Source: Symsagittifera roscoffensis
Taxonomy: Eukaryota; Xenacoelomorpha; Acoela; Convolutidae
NCBI RefSeq assembly: GCF_963678635.1
Contig: NC_087070.1
Location: 37,646,600 to 37,710,599 of the forward strand
Direction of reading: 5' to 3'
Length of the DNA: 64,000 bases
Position 1 is the first letter of the stretch. Each line of letters begins with the position of its first letter. The notes below the pieces were generated by a model, which saw only the letters and a program-made list of their open reading frames with translations, ran no database searches and was not told the origin of the DNA. This document shows, piece after piece, positions 11,349 through 22,548 of this stretch. The position numbers were made by a program, and so were the translations under genes.

Positions 11349-12806
11349 TCATTCTACGCCCGACTTAGCGCTCAAACCGCGTTATGTAACTGGCCGATCG
11401 ATCAGGAAAGAGCAACATTGAAAGATTTGTTCATTGGCCGCATTCGCGATGTGGAAGTTCAGAGGCAACTAATCAGAGCAAAAGCTAATCTTGATGATAC
11501 TCTACAACTGGCTTTGGAAAACGAGAAAGGGGCTAAAACATCAGAACAATTTCAGAAATTGCTCCCGCATAACAATGCTACTTTCAGTTCTACAAACTCT
11601 ATTCGAGTCAAACAGGAACCAACTTCGTCTTTACAACAATTTAAGAATCAAGGAAATAGCAGCCGGGGAGGTGGTGTATCTCGTCCTAACCAACGACAAA
11701 ATCAAAATAAACCATGCTATTTTTGTGGCAACCCGTTTTCTTTGGAACATCGCCGGTCATGCCCGGCTAGAGAAGCTACTTGTAATGCCTGCAAAAAGAA
11801 GGGTCATTTTGCTAAGGTGTGTAACACTACGAGACGACGCGTTAACATGATACAAAATGGAGAGATGTCTACAGATCAAGAGTGTAATCTAATTGACGTA
11901 AATGGTGACAGCGAGCCAGAATATGGGATCATGGCAATAGATGTTGTGCAGATTAACAATGTGGAGCTTCTAAAGACAGCGGGAGGACAACCAAGGAGCC
12001 TCAGCATTCAGTTACGGTCCGGTAACTCTTTTTTCTATTCCACGGTGGACACTGGAAGTCCCGTATCCTTTTTAAACAAGAAAACGGCGGATATACTCAT
12101 GAAGCGGATTCCCAACATTAAATTTAAGGACATCGCGAGACATCCTTTAGACGTTACTTATGTCGATTATAACAAGAAACCAATTAAACTGTTTGATTCT
12201 CTGGAAATCCCTATTGCATCGAAGGGATGGAAAATCGATAAGGCGTGTTTCTTGGTTTCCGAAAATCGTACTCGAAATTTACTTGGTTTGAACCTTCATG
12301 AGAAGTTAGGAATTGAAACGGTGCAACGCAGACCGGCAGAAGTTAGCTACGCCGAGGAAGAGGAGGAATCGGACCCGACCTCAAAATTCTGGAGGAACCA
12401 TTTTGTCAACAGGTACCCTAATGTGTTCAGCAGACTGGGGAGGTCTAAAAACCATAAAGTATTCACAAATTTTAAAGATCCGTTGGTGCCCAGACAAGTT
12501 AAAGGCCGAATAGTCCCTATACATTTGCAAGATCGGGTCACGGCTGAGATCAAAAAGTTGATTAAAGACAAGCACATTGAAAAATTAGAAAAGTGTACAA
12601 CGGATCATTTCATTGCACCCATAGTCCTAACAGCAAAGAAAGATGGGTCTATAAAACTCGCACTGAATGCTAAACCTATGAATGCCCAAATCTGGCAAAA
12701 CAAATATCAAATGCCTAATATGCATAAATTGATTGACTCGGCGGCTCAAATTATAACTAAAGACACACCTGGGGAGGTGTGGTTTACTTCTCTTGACCTT
12801 AAATAA
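11349..12806 (+). pseudogene. Ty3/gypsy Gag C-terminus, zinc knuckles, protease and start of RT
   Basis: This is the continuation of the Gag frame without a shift. Two CCHC-type knuckles lie at 11715-11822; the second, CNACKKKGHFAKVC, has canonical CX2CX4HX4C spacing, while the first has a longer Cys-His interval. The aspartic protease motif VDTGSPVSF follows (DTG at 12048-12056). The RT fingers follow, and the frame ends in RT motif A (SLDLK) at TAA 12804-12806. The stop falls within the block that carries the first catalytic Asp, so it inactivates RT in this copy. No separate start codon for pol is apparent, which suggests a fused gag-pol. Confidence 0.88.
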
Positions 12807-13718
12807 GCTTTCAGCCAATTGCCTTTATCGGAACTAACCAGTAGTCATTGTAACTTTAGTATTTTGTGCGGAGAGGCAACAGGCACATATCGATTCAAGA
12901 CTGGTTTCTACGGACTGACGGACATGCCTACGGAATTTCAGAAAGCGATGGACTGTACGTTACAAGGATTGGAGGGTGTCATATGTTACCTTGATGATAT
13001 ACTGGTTGTCACTAAAGGAAGAGTTGAAGACCATAATGTACTAGTCGAAAGAGTCATGAGTCGATTGGATGAAGAAGGATGGGCGTTGAAACTTAGTAAA
13101 TGTGAGTTTTCAGTTAATAAACTAGTCTGGTTAGGGTACGAAATCGATGAAAACGGTTACGCTCCGAAATTCTCAAAAATAGAGGCAATCAAATCCCTGT
13201 TGCCACCCAAAACTCTTAAACAGTTAAGATCGTTTATGGGTACACTCAATCATCTTCAACGTTTCATCCCGGAGTTGCACAAACACACAGTCGCATTTAG
13301 AGCTTCGCTAAAAGCGGAGAATAAGAAATCCTTTCTGTGGGGGGAAGAGCAAACTATTGCGTTTCAAAAGATCTTAAACCTTATCGCAAACATCCCTAAT
13401 TTGTTTCACTACGATGCTTCGAAAGCTTCGCGTGTTAAATGCGATGCCAGTCATAGCGGGCTGGGGGCCTGTTTGGAACAAGAAGTCGAGCCAAATGTTT
13501 GGGCCCCGATTGCGTTTGCCTCTAGGTTTCTAAACTCCGCGGAAATCAAGTATAGTACCAATGAGTTAGAGCTTCTGGCTATTGTATGGTCGTGCGAACA
13601 TTTCCGTACATATTTACTTGGTACACGATTTGTTATTCTAACCGATCATAAGGCCATCATTTCCGCCCTTAATGAAACGTATGGTAAAAAATCTTATCAG
13701 TCACGACTCTCTCGCTGA
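12807..13718 (+). pseudogene. Ty3/gypsy reverse transcriptase palm and RNase H
   Basis: The frame is the same as upstream. RT motif B region FKTGFYGLTDMPTEFQ is followed by the catalytic YLDD at 12987-12998, then LVWLGYEI and the connection LRSFMGTLNHL. RNase H shows KCDASHSGLGACLEQ (Asp codon at 13443), ELELLAIVW (Glu codon at 13564) and TDHKA (Asp codon at 13644). TGA at 13716-13718 ends the stretch where family members continue toward the last RNase H block. Confidence 0.92.
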
Positions 13719-15908
13719 GCGGACCGCCTCATTCCGTTCGATTATCAAATTGAACATATACCCGGTTCCTCTCTAGGCATCGTCGATTATTTGTCTAGAT
13801 ACCCGACTTTTGAAGCACCGTTGCCATCGTCGCATGACGAATTATTTGTCATTAAATCTATTCAAGCTTTTCATAATGCTTTAAATTCGATTAGTACTCA
13901 GTCTAAACCTCAAATAGTGCCGGTGGGGCATATTTCACAGTATAACGAGTTCAGACCAATCAGATCGCTTGGTGAAACTGGAGGCAATATTAGCTACCTC
14001 TTAACTCATACAACGAACCAATCAACGTTTGATTCATCTGACCAATCATACTGTTGCAAACAATTCAGTTCGTCGCCTCACGAGGGCGTCGCAAACAGTA
14101 CTCAATCTGTTAACCAATCCCAAAAGGATATGCAAATTAATCATCGTTACTTCTCGCCACTAGAGGGCGTCAGTTCATGCTCTCAGTCAACCAGCCAATC
14201 ATATGCTCGTATGCAAAAACGTGAGTATTTAACACCGCCGCGAGAGGTCGACGTTTCATGCTCTTGTACTCTCGACCAATCACAGCACAGTATGCAAATG
14301 AGATACGCTAAACCAAAAGTTTTGGCTCAAACTCATTGTCTCCGACCTTACAACTTAGAAATCAGTTACGATATGGATACTTCAAATAATCTCGCTCAAA
14401 ATACTACTCTTAACTCTACTCTAAATATCTCTACTAATACTGTTGACTCTGCAAATACTACGATCGAACAAACAAATCTCCTAAATTTTGTCGAAAACTT
14501 TTCTACAAGTTCCCCTAATTTTTGCACCTCCAGTCAAATAAGACCCAAGATATCTACAGTTCGCCATATGGATCGCCCGAGCCGTATTGATCAAATACGT
14601 TCCCGAAACATTGCCCGACAGAGACATTCTCGAGAACGTTTCGTGGTCACTCGAGGACAGAATACGCAAAAGGCCCTCACTCATTTCCTTGATAAGTGCC
14701 GGAGGCAGCGGCTGACAAAACGGGCCAGAGGAGGAGAGGTACTTCGAATGGGAGTTAATGCTATCAACAACCACAAACCGCTAGTTACTCAGGACAAGAA
14801 GAAGGTGGTCGGATTGCCAGGACTATTTGATGTGGATCTGTTGGGAGAGCTGACAGGGGAAGACCCGTTCCTCGGACCGATGAGGACTGCAATCATTAAT
14901 AAGGATGTACAATCCTTTAACAAACTGGGGACATACATGGCCCAATTCTGGACAAAAGCGGCGGTAGTAAACAACTGTGTACTGATAGACAACAAACTAG
15001 CCATACCCGAACAGTTACGAAGTGCTATACTGATCCGACTTCATCGCTCGCACCCAGGCCAAGCGGCCATGATGGACGCCTCGGAGTATATTTGGTGGCC
15101 ATTTCTTAACCGCCAAATTGTCAACGTCTGCGAAAAATGCCCGGAATGTACTCTATTTGGTAAGAACATCAAAACTTCTGCGACCTATAACTCAGCTAAG
15201 CCGTTACCAACTTTGTCAGCTCCAAATCAAGAATTGCAACTTGATTTTGCGGGTCCGTTAATAGATGATAAGAAGGGGAAAACCTACATTTTAGTCGCTA
15301 TAGATCGTTTTTCTAAGTTTCCCTCGGTGATGTTAACTAAATCAACCAGTGCGAAAAAAATAGTCAAATTTTTGCGATCATATATTCGTACTCATGGCAT
15401 ACCAGAAAGCATTAGGACTGATCACGGATCTGGATTTCATTCTGACGTCGTTAAAGAATTTTGCAAAATGAGAGGTATTAAACACATCCTCACAGCGGTG
15501 GGGGATCATCGGAGTTGTGGGCTGGTGGAGAGATCGATCCAGACCATAAAACGGAAGTTAGGAACAGAAAATTTAGATCCTAATTTTACTAATCTGAAGT
15601 CTACTTTACAACAAATTATCGACGATATTCGAAAAACTAAGCATTCTACGTTGAAAGTATCTCCGTTTGAGTTACATTTTGGGAGGAAGCCTAATACTGA
15701 GTTTTCATTAGCACGTGATAATGTTGTTCATTCTCCTACTTCAGCGCAAGGACTTGAAAGGAACCTCCTAACTCCGGAGCAACGGTCAAGCCAGGATAAC
15801 AGCCGCGATAGGGCTAAAGTGATACCCAGAGGATCGTCACACAGCCCAGAAATGCCCTTTAAGTTCAAGCCACTCTTTGGCGTGGGTGAGCGTATCGCGG
15901 ATAGTTAA
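13719..15908 (+). pseudogene. Ty3/gypsy RNase H end, repeat linker and integrase core
   Basis: The frame continues with the last RNase H/tether block (GSSLGIVDYLSR), then an unusually long Ser/Gln/Thr-rich linker of about 300 residues with an internal triplicated unit. Integrase follows. The HHCC zinc-binding module has His codons at 15042 and 15051 and CEKCPEC at 15129-15149. The catalytic core shows Asp at 15243 (LDFAGPL), Asp at 15420 (RTDHGSGF) and Glu at 15528 (GLVERS), giving DD35E spacing. TAA at 15906-15908 interrupts the frame beyond the core. Integrase would insert the cDNA and make the 5-bp duplication seen here. Confidence 0.92.
14064..14301 (+). repeat. Triplicated 26-28-codon unit in the pol linker
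   Basis: Three degenerate in-frame units begin at 14064, 14148 and 14226. Each has an aromatic residue, Ser/Thr-Pro, a Glu-Gly/Glu-Val pair, Ser/Gln-rich filler and a final MQ. All are multiples of three, so the frame is kept. This lies between RNase H and integrase and is not part of any catalytic domain I know. Confidence 0.7.
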
Positions 15909-17051
15909 CCGTATAAAGCCCTGGAGAACCTTGCAAAGGCAGCTAACACCTGGAAGCAGTGGAAACGGAATGTGCCCCCACAACAAGGCCAAAATCTTCT
16001 CCGTGAATTGGCGGCTCGTAATAGCGATCTCGCTAACTCGCTCAAGACAGGGATCACAAAGAGAACCCTACGCTTCTACGACAACGCCCGCGATACGTCA
16101 GCTCCAGCACTCTCGCATTCACAGAGAATGAACGTGTCGTCCTCTTCGAGGCCTAAAAGACTCTCAAAAACACGTAAATTAGAAAAATTAGTTTTACAAG
16201 ATCCTCTAAGAGTCAAAATCTTTCGGAAAGTCCTTGATCGAAATTCGGGAAAGCCTCTGTTCAAATTAGCAAAAATCAAGATTACTCGCGTTACGGATCA
16301 TACTTACATTACCGACAAAGGAAAAGTTTATCGGAAAAATCACATAAGCCTAAGACATAATTTTAATCACCCTAAGTTTTCAGCTACGCCTGGCACAGTG
16401 GGAGAACGCTTGCAACGACGAATTGCTCCTCGGCCTCAATCTCAACCAGCTACCACTTCAGCTACAAGGCAGTCAAATGAATCTCCGAAGGGTAAGGTGA
16501 TTGACTTGACAGCAGAGTCGTCGAGCGAGGCCTCATTGATCACTGGCCCCCAGCTCGAATTAGTGGAGGCACCGGTTTCAACGCCTCAAGGATTGGCTCC
16601 TGTGATTGCTACTTCAACCACTCCGATTGTCGATCCTCCAATTCACCCTGACTTGACATCTACTACAGGGGCGGTAGCACCACCCCAGGATCTGCCACAG
16701 ACTTCAGACAAGGTCCCTCAGACTGCGACAGAGGATTCAGCAAATACTGGCAATATGGAGGTTGACAATCCTACCTCTCAATCTTCGAGCGAGTTTCGAT
16801 CATCTAGTCGGTCTAAGAAACCAACGAGGTTTTACGGAGATCCTCTTCGCCATTCAGTTAAGAGTGTAACTGAATATGACCCTGCGGAGCCTTCGTCACG
16901 ACAACACAACGCTGATCAAACTACTACGCCACTCGCCAACCAAGTTACTACGCCATTCACCCCCATTGTTCGGAAAGTGCCGTTTCCTAGGACTAAGGAG
17001 CAAACTACTCCGTTTAAGAAAACAAGAACCGAAGAGCATGATAAACTTTAA
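15909..17051 (+). pseudogene. Ty3/gypsy integrase C-terminal module and tail
   Basis: This stretch is in the same frame as the integrase after the TAA at 15906. Residues encoded at about 16190-16370 (KVLDRNSGKPLFKLAKIKI and VYRKNHISLR) resemble the small beta-barrel/GPY-type module at the end of gypsy integrases. A long Pro/Ser/Thr-rich tail follows, ending at TAA 17049-17051. It could instead be a separate small ORF, but no frame change supports that. No transmembrane envelope segment is seen. Confidence 0.7.
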
Positions 17052-17172
17052 AACTTTGTAAACTCTGCCATACTAGCCTATTGATTAGGTTATCACTTAC
17101 CCATTCCGGTGCTTATTTTCTCTCTCATTATCCTGCCTGATTCCAAATTTATACAAAGATAAATTTTTTTCT
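17052..17172 (+). other. 3' untranslated region of the retroelement
   Basis: About 120 noncoding bases between the gag-pol stop and the polypurine tract. Nothing else was recognised. Confidence 0.7.
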
Positions 17173-17183
17173 AGAGGGGGAAG
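17173..17183 (+). other. Polypurine tract
   Basis: AGAGGGGGAAG, all purine, directly precedes the TG of the 3' LTR, where plus-strand DNA synthesis is primed. Confidence 0.9.
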
Positions 17184-17521
17184 TGTCATGAGGCGACCTT
17201 CGGTACCTCATTACATTCTATTTACTTATGTATTGTCTTATCTAACTATATCTTAATTATTTACTTATAGTGCAGTAAATTGATTCAAGGACAAATCTCA
17301 CCAGCTAATTCGTTTGTCACTTGAGACTCGGAAGCGGTCATTTGCGAAAGCCTTAAGTGTGAAGTCAAGTCATAAAACATTATACCTTAAAACTATACAT
17401 TCAATTCTGGATTCGATAATCATTTATTCGTTACTTTATTCTATCTATATATCTATCATATCTAATTCAATATCTGAATTTTATAACATCTTTTTCCTTA
17501 CTCAAACTGAGGGAAATCTCA
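17184..17521 (+). repeat. 3' LTR of the Ty3/gypsy element
   Basis: 338 bp, identical to the 5' LTR except for three T/C transitions (in the contexts cattacattc, gagactcgg and tttccttact). It ends AAATCTCA, followed by the ATCGG duplication. The ATG frame that opens inside it is an LTR shadow, not a gene. Confidence 0.95.
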
Positions 17522-17526
17522 ATCGG
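17522..17526. repeat. Target-site duplication ATCGG, right copy
   Basis: Identical to 10437-10441, placed directly after the 3' LTR. Confidence 0.93.
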
Positions 17527-17664
17527 AAAAGTTAGTCGATATTCTCAATGTAACGACCATGATCAATGTATCGACAGAATATCGACTACGCTCTGGTTGA
17601 TATTTTCAATATTGAACTGTTTTTTTTAAAAAAAAAAGATTTCATCCTTTGATTGTTTGTTCAC

Positions 17665-18095
17665 CTGCTTGAATTTTCGCAACCTTTGTATCTGGAAACA
17701 AGTGCCATTTTTTGCCTGTGAATATCCTCCTGTGCTGATAGTTTTCATACTGGAAGACGATGTTTTTGCATTTCGCTGTCTTCCACTGAAGCCTTCGGAT
17801 CGTCTCACAGACGCCGACGCCGACGACTTTCGGTTGCAGTTTTCAAATGAATTTTCAGCATGTTTCTTATTCGGGTCGAGTTTCGAGCTCCCAAATTTGC
17901 TCTCCGATGGGATGTTTGATATCGGACCCCGATCTTTAAAGAGATATTTCTCCATCTCGGCGTTTAGTTTCTGGACTGCTCTCAGAATTTGGGAGTAGAT
18001 GGTCAAAGTAGCCAACACAGGTGTGAAGTAGAATAGCACTACATTCACGTAGAACAACCACACAAACCGGTCTGTATCGTACGGGTTGGATGGAT
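17665..18095 (-). CDS. Neuropeptide GPCR, exon with TM5 and intracellular loop 3
   Basis: The exon begins after the acceptor tatcatttcag (AG at 18096-18097) with two bases of a split codon, and ends AAG CAG before GTGAAC, in phase 0. It encodes the end of extracellular loop 2 (PSNPYDTDRF), then TM5 with the typical Pro (VNVVLFYFTPVLATLTIYSQ), then about 100 residues of intracellular loop 3. The loop is Ser/Lys/Arg-rich (KSSASASVRRS, KTSSSSMKT), a likely region for phosphorylation and G-protein or arrestin contact, and ends with a basic RLRKFKQ leading into TM6. FTPVLATLTIYSQI is close to the TM5 pattern of TRH-receptor-like receptors. The open frame continuing past 17665 is intronic. Confidence 0.87.
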
Positions 18096-18636
18096 CTGAA
18101 ATGATACTGTAACATAACGGATCGATCCGATTAATTGCTAGAAAGTTCCGACTCTATAAAATATATTAATTTTCGTTACATCGATAAAACTTTCAGGAAA
18201 AAAAAAGAAAAAAAGTTGAAACTTTTTATCTTGCTTTAAGAAAACATTCTTCAAACACTTTGTAAAGGTTAAAGAGATATATTTCGTAAAGTAACACATT
18301 ATAGGGGGAAATTGCCTGTTTTCAATAAAACTTGGAATTACTTCTGAGTTGGATTGATTCGGCGCATTTGCTACCCGCTAATAGATAATTGAAAAAATTC
18401 GGGGCATTAATTACTCAAAATTAACCAAATCGGCATTTTTAAACCACTTGACTTTCTCAAAAAATCACAGGTAAAATATCTTTTTTAATTCAACCTCAAG
18501 GTTTTGATATCTTTAAGATGACGTCAAAAAGTCCAATTAAATGGCGAAATTTGTTTGAATGGTAAAAATTTTTTCCATCACATTCTCCAAAACAAGCCGG
18601 AAAAATATTGATTTAACAGCTAAGACAATTAAGATT

Positions 18637-18710
18637 GAAGGTATCCAAATATAGCATCCCAAGAAGGCATCCCAAGAAGGTATCCAAATATAGCATCCCA
18701 AGAAGGCTAA
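18637..18710. repeat. 39-bp tandem repeat, about 1.9 units
   Basis: The words aaggtatccaaatatagcat and cccaagaaggcatccc recur with a 39-bp period. Because 39 is a multiple of three, the minus-strand frame shows GCYIWIPS twice. See the cryptic-exon finding. Confidence 0.8.
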
Positions 18711-18743
18711 AAAATTGATTATACAGACGATTGAACCGACCAC

Positions 18744-19139
18744 GTTGTGAGCCGTGTTGGCTGAAATATCAGAAAGTTGTAAGACGGCAAGTGATGAAGA
18801 CTAGTCTCGATTAGACCCGCTGCACTTAATTCAGCTCGGGTATTCTGGCGACCGTTTACTAGTGCTATACTACATTGGCATGCTCGAAAAATTTTAAACC
18901 TTTTTTTTCGCTTTTTGCCCGTTGACCCGCACTGTTCCAGGTCATTCATGCGTTTATAATTGATTTTAAAGGTCGGACTCTATGAAAGTGACGGCTTGAT
19001 TAAAAAAACACTAATTTAAATTATGTAATATTGCTGATATAACAGAAATCCGTTTTTATTTGACTATATTTGATGATTTACATGATAAGAGAGATTTTTG
19101 ACTTTACTCAGATTCGGTCATTTTCTGCAAATTTAAAAT
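18744..19139. other. Spacer with a possible BEL primer site
   Basis: No gene. The word tctggcgaccg at about 18844-18854 resembles the TGGCGACC primer-binding site common in BEL/Pao elements, so the stretch to its left might include a decayed 5' LTR. No matching 3' LTR was identified, so this is only a suggestion. Confidence 0.2.
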
Positions 19140-19959
19140 TTTTTTGTGAATCAATTTGTATAGAGCGACAGCCTTTGCGGCAATGAACATAGACAAGTCA
19201 GCAACAACGTTACCAGTCTAAAGATTACTTGGCAGCAAGCAACTACCGTCTGAAAGCTTTTAATTTACGTGACATAAGACTGCAGAAGATCAACGTAACC
19301 CTCTGGAGTGGAAAAACTAGTTCGATTTTTTCAAACTGTGATAGGCAACAACCCACGACGATGCTTTGTTGAGAAAACTACTTACTTGCAGCCATTATGT
19401 ACTGACAATGTAAAATCTTTGATAGAGAGCTATGATCCGGTAGTTCTCAGTACAAACAAGAAATACTTGAATTTTTGCGTAGAGACAGTAACGCAAAATA
19501 AGCGTTATCCGCGTTTATCAGGAAACTTGAAAAATGAATACTAAAAACGAAAAAAAACTGTACTAAGCGAACCGCAAGGTGTAAAAAAACAATGCATTTT
19601 TTCGGAAATTAATCCACAACTTCTAAGTCAACAGCTACAAAGCTGGTCTGAATTCTGGTAACCTAGCAGGACTTGCTCGCTCTAAACTCTCAGTAGAAAA
19701 ACTAATAAAATAGGAAGAACACTGCGTGCTGTACCACTTCGAATACGAACACCCAAAAGCTTTACGCAATACTTGAACAACTACTCTCGCGAGCACGCAA
19801 GAATCTGGACATGGAAGCATTGATTTCAAACCAAGCTGCACGAAATCGTCTAAAGGCGAAGCAAGAACAACCCGACAACCGACCCAACCATTTTACTTAT
19901 ATGTCCCGGCAAAACTACGACAGACTGTCAGGTATATCAACAAGGACAAAAACTTTAAG

Positions 19960-20104
19960 ATGTCAATAGATAACCGAGCGCACACTATAGAAAATTTTTT
20001 GGACTCTTTAGAACTTCCCGTAGATGAACGGGTCGATATGGTGAAACAAAATAAACTCTCATTCATCTGCTTAAGCCGACACAAATTTTGTGTGCGCATG
20101 GGCC
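19960..20104 (+). pseudogene. BEL/Pao Gag fragment before the zinc knuckle
   Basis: One frame reads FLDSLELPVDERVDMVKQNK and continues LSFICLSRHKFCVRMG. This is the conserved BEL/Pao block preceding and entering the Cys/His knuckles, but only some knuckle residues remain. Stops follow. Confidence 0.65.
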
Positions 20105-20280
20105 AAGTGATGTTTCTTCAATAACTGTGGAGGGAAACACCACTCAACTCTACTTTTCGACAAAAAATCGTTTTATAAGCACAAACAAAATTCTAACAAC
20201 ATTCAGTTTGTCACTATAGTACCCAAGACATCAAAACCGGTAAGGATCGAGTCGAAAATACAAGCAAACTCAAAAACCAG

Positions 20281-20350
20281 TTGCATTTGATGCCAGTAAC
20301 ATTTTTCAACAATGGCATCAAACTGAACTGCTACGCAATACTCAACCATT
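20281..20350 (+). pseudogene. BEL/Pao protease remnant
   Basis: The frame LHLMPVTFFNNGIKLNCYAI followed by LNHCS matches the run-up to a retropepsin active site. The catalytic Asp is replaced (LNHCS where family members have a DSG/DTG-type triplet), so it is inactive. Confidence 0.45.
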
Positions 20351-21127
20351 GCAGCAGGTTTTAAAACATCCGTAGAAAACAGCTGACACTTTTCAGTCTA
20401 CATCAAGCCAACAACTACATTTAAGCGCACGAGTCGCTCTCAGTAAAAACATAGTGTCCTCCTACCTGGTCAGGCCAAGTATTTGGAACACATAATGCTA
20501 CAAAGCCTACCTTTAAGCTATAGTCAGCCTACTCAGATGAAGCTTTGAGTTTTGACTATATCGACGCAAACAGTTTTAACAGAGCGTGCTCACTCTACAA
20601 TTATCTTCGTCATGTCAATTTTCCTGATCTACAGTACAAGTTTTGCCTGGCGGAGATGGCCTCTCAAATATAACAGAGCGTGATTTTAGGAAAAACTCCC
20701 GAGGCACACCCTACGATTTCAAAAACCTACTAGGTTGGACTGTCAATAGCCCGCTCAACAAGAAATCCAAAATATCCTTGTCATTTTCTTTTTAACTAGT
20801 TTCACTGACTTAACCGAACAAGAAGAAGCTTTTCTCAGTAAAATAAATGAAAAACTTCGGAAAGTGGAAGGATCGGGCATCCATGAAGACAACAAGGCTA
20901 CATTATCTAGTAAGAGCAAAATACATCTATTTTTTATGAAACAAATATTTGAGCATAATGGAGATTGCTAAAAAAAATCTACACTGAAGAAACGAAATGA
21001 AAATGTCCAACAACTATCCGGTAGCGAAAGCCAAATTTCAATCACTGCGAATACGTCCAAACAAAACATCTTGAGTCCATGTCGCCTTATGAGAAATTGT
21101 TTTCCACTGACCTGAAAAAACCACGTC

Positions 21128-21530
21128 AAGTCTGTTACATTTCAAGAACCACTGTTGGAATTAATTTGGTATCTACCACACCAGTCGATGGGTAATCCAA
21201 ACAAACCCGTGAATTCACGCAGAGTGGTCAAAGCTGCCTCGACAAACAAAATCGTCTGGTTGAACTCTTGCCTTGAAACTAGACCAGACCTAGTAAACAA
21301 TAGGTTTGGCCTTCTAGTACGATTCCGGGATAACTTAGTAGCCGTATCGGCTGATACTGATGACATTTGTATGCAAGTAGGTAATAGAGAAGAGGAGAAA
21401 AATGGGCTTCGTTTTCTTTGGCCTAACAAAAAAAGTATACAGAAAATAAAAACCAATAACCCAGACAAACCTTTGGTGCAAAAGCTCTCCAGCCATTGCC
21501 ATCTTTGCACTTCATCAAAGAGCTGCTGAT
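21128..21530 (+). pseudogene. BEL/Pao reverse transcriptase fragment
   Basis: An open stretch encodes ELIWYLPHQSMGNPNKPVNS, then RRVVKAASTNKIVWLNSCL, RPDLVNNRFGLLVRFRDN and AVSADTDDICMQVG. These are the N-terminal RT blocks typical of BEL/Pao (WYLPHH.V.NP.K, RVV.DA, L..GPDLL, G.L.RFR, ADI..MF.QV). The residues around motif A are altered. Palm motif C is not seen in an intact frame downstream. Confidence 0.85.
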
Positions 21531-22365
21531 GACTGCTTAATAAATATTTCTGAAAGCTTCAACAGGGACGATTTTGTCCACTCAATCGACAGGACAGACG
21601 AAAAGGAAGACTTTATCACACAGGTAAATTGGTTCCTATGGTAAAGCGCTTACAACCTAACCAAATTCGTATCTAACGCCCATGACGTCATCCCCTGCAT
21701 TGATGGAGGTGGAATATCAACTGACGATAAAAAGCATTTGGTCTTAGGCATCAAAAGAGAAACAACTGATGATACGATATTCGTGCAAACGAAAGCCAAG
21801 GTAGATACCACTACAACAACTACACAACGGTCTGCTCTACAGTAGCCAGGGTTGTCGACGCACTAGGTATACAAGCGCCGCTTTTGATAGAACTTAAAAC
21901 TCTACTGCAAAATCTTTGAAAGTATGGTATGTCCTGGTTCAAACCCATGCACGGTGACTTTGTTCCAATAATCTACAAATGGGTCGAGCAAAGCAAACAA
22001 GGACCTTCTGTGAGGCTACAGTGCTTACTTGGACTACAACTGTCACCATGTGACATACAGCTTCAAGTCTTCTGCGACATGTCGCAAGACTCCATGACTA
22101 CGCGTATCTGCATCTGTACTGAACAATAGTACAAATGTATCTACGTGTATACGTGTAAAGTAGTCATGTCTACGTGTATCTACTTCCGTACTGAAAAAAA
22201 AACTACTTTCGGCAGAACAAAAGAAGCTCCATAGAACCCAGTAAGCAATCTGGAATTCGAATTAAAAGCCACCCCAATGGGTGCACGGATTTAAAATTTT
22301 GCTACTGATAAAATTTTGCTAGCGAATGTAACCCAAGTGACTATTGGACAGATGGCACAAAAACT

Positions 22366-22548
22366 TTGGCCTGGATAGCGTGGCTCGATAAATTGAAAAC
22401 ATACTGCGACACTAGAGTCGGCGAGATACTTACTTTATGCATAGCAGATCAATGGAAACACATTCCTGGTAAAATCAACCCTGCAGACAGTGCTACGCGG
22501 GGAATTGAACTCAAAAACCTAATCAAGCTCTGGTTGGATGCAGTATAA
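22366..22548 (+). pseudogene. BEL/Pao RNase H / tether fragment
   Basis: CDTRVGEILTLCIADQWKHI followed by PGKINPADSATRGI matches the BEL/Pao block N RV..I ... W.HVPG..NPAD..SRG that separates RNase H from integrase. It ends at a stop after 60 codons. Confidence 0.8.

Larger units (their letters stand above)
10442..17521 (+). mobile_element. Ty3/gypsy LTR retrotransposon, complete in length but coding-defective
   Basis: The element is 7080 bp: 5' LTR, primer-binding site, one long gag-pol frame, polypurine tract and 3' LTR, bounded by ATCGG duplications. Domain order is gag, CCHC knuckles, protease, reverse transcriptase, RNase H, linker, integrase, which is the Ty3/gypsy (Metaviridae) order; BEL would lack this RT type and Copia would place integrase before RT. 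The gag-pol frame runs from 10779 to 17051 with no frameshift but is cut by TAA at 11346, TAA at 12804, TGA at 13716 and TAA at 15906, so this copy cannot make the full polyprotein by normal translation. LTR identity is 335/338, pointing to a fairly recent insertion. No envelope-like frame follows integrase. Confidence 0.95.
10112..17664 (-). other. Last intron of the GPCR gene, carrying a Ty3/gypsy insertion
   Basis: The donor on the minus strand is CAG/GTGAAC (GT at 17663-17664), and the acceptor AG is at 10112-10113. The intron is 7553 bases long. Removing the 7080-base element and one copy of the 5-bp target duplication leaves an ancestral intron of about 468 bases. The element lies in the opposite orientation to the gene. 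Confidence 0.85.

Noticed and set aside
17314..17535. Open frame in the 3' LTR nearly identical to the start of the frame at 10572
   Set aside because: It is the LTR sequence itself, and the same frame at 10572 also begins inside the 5' LTR. The likely Gag start is the ATG at 10779.
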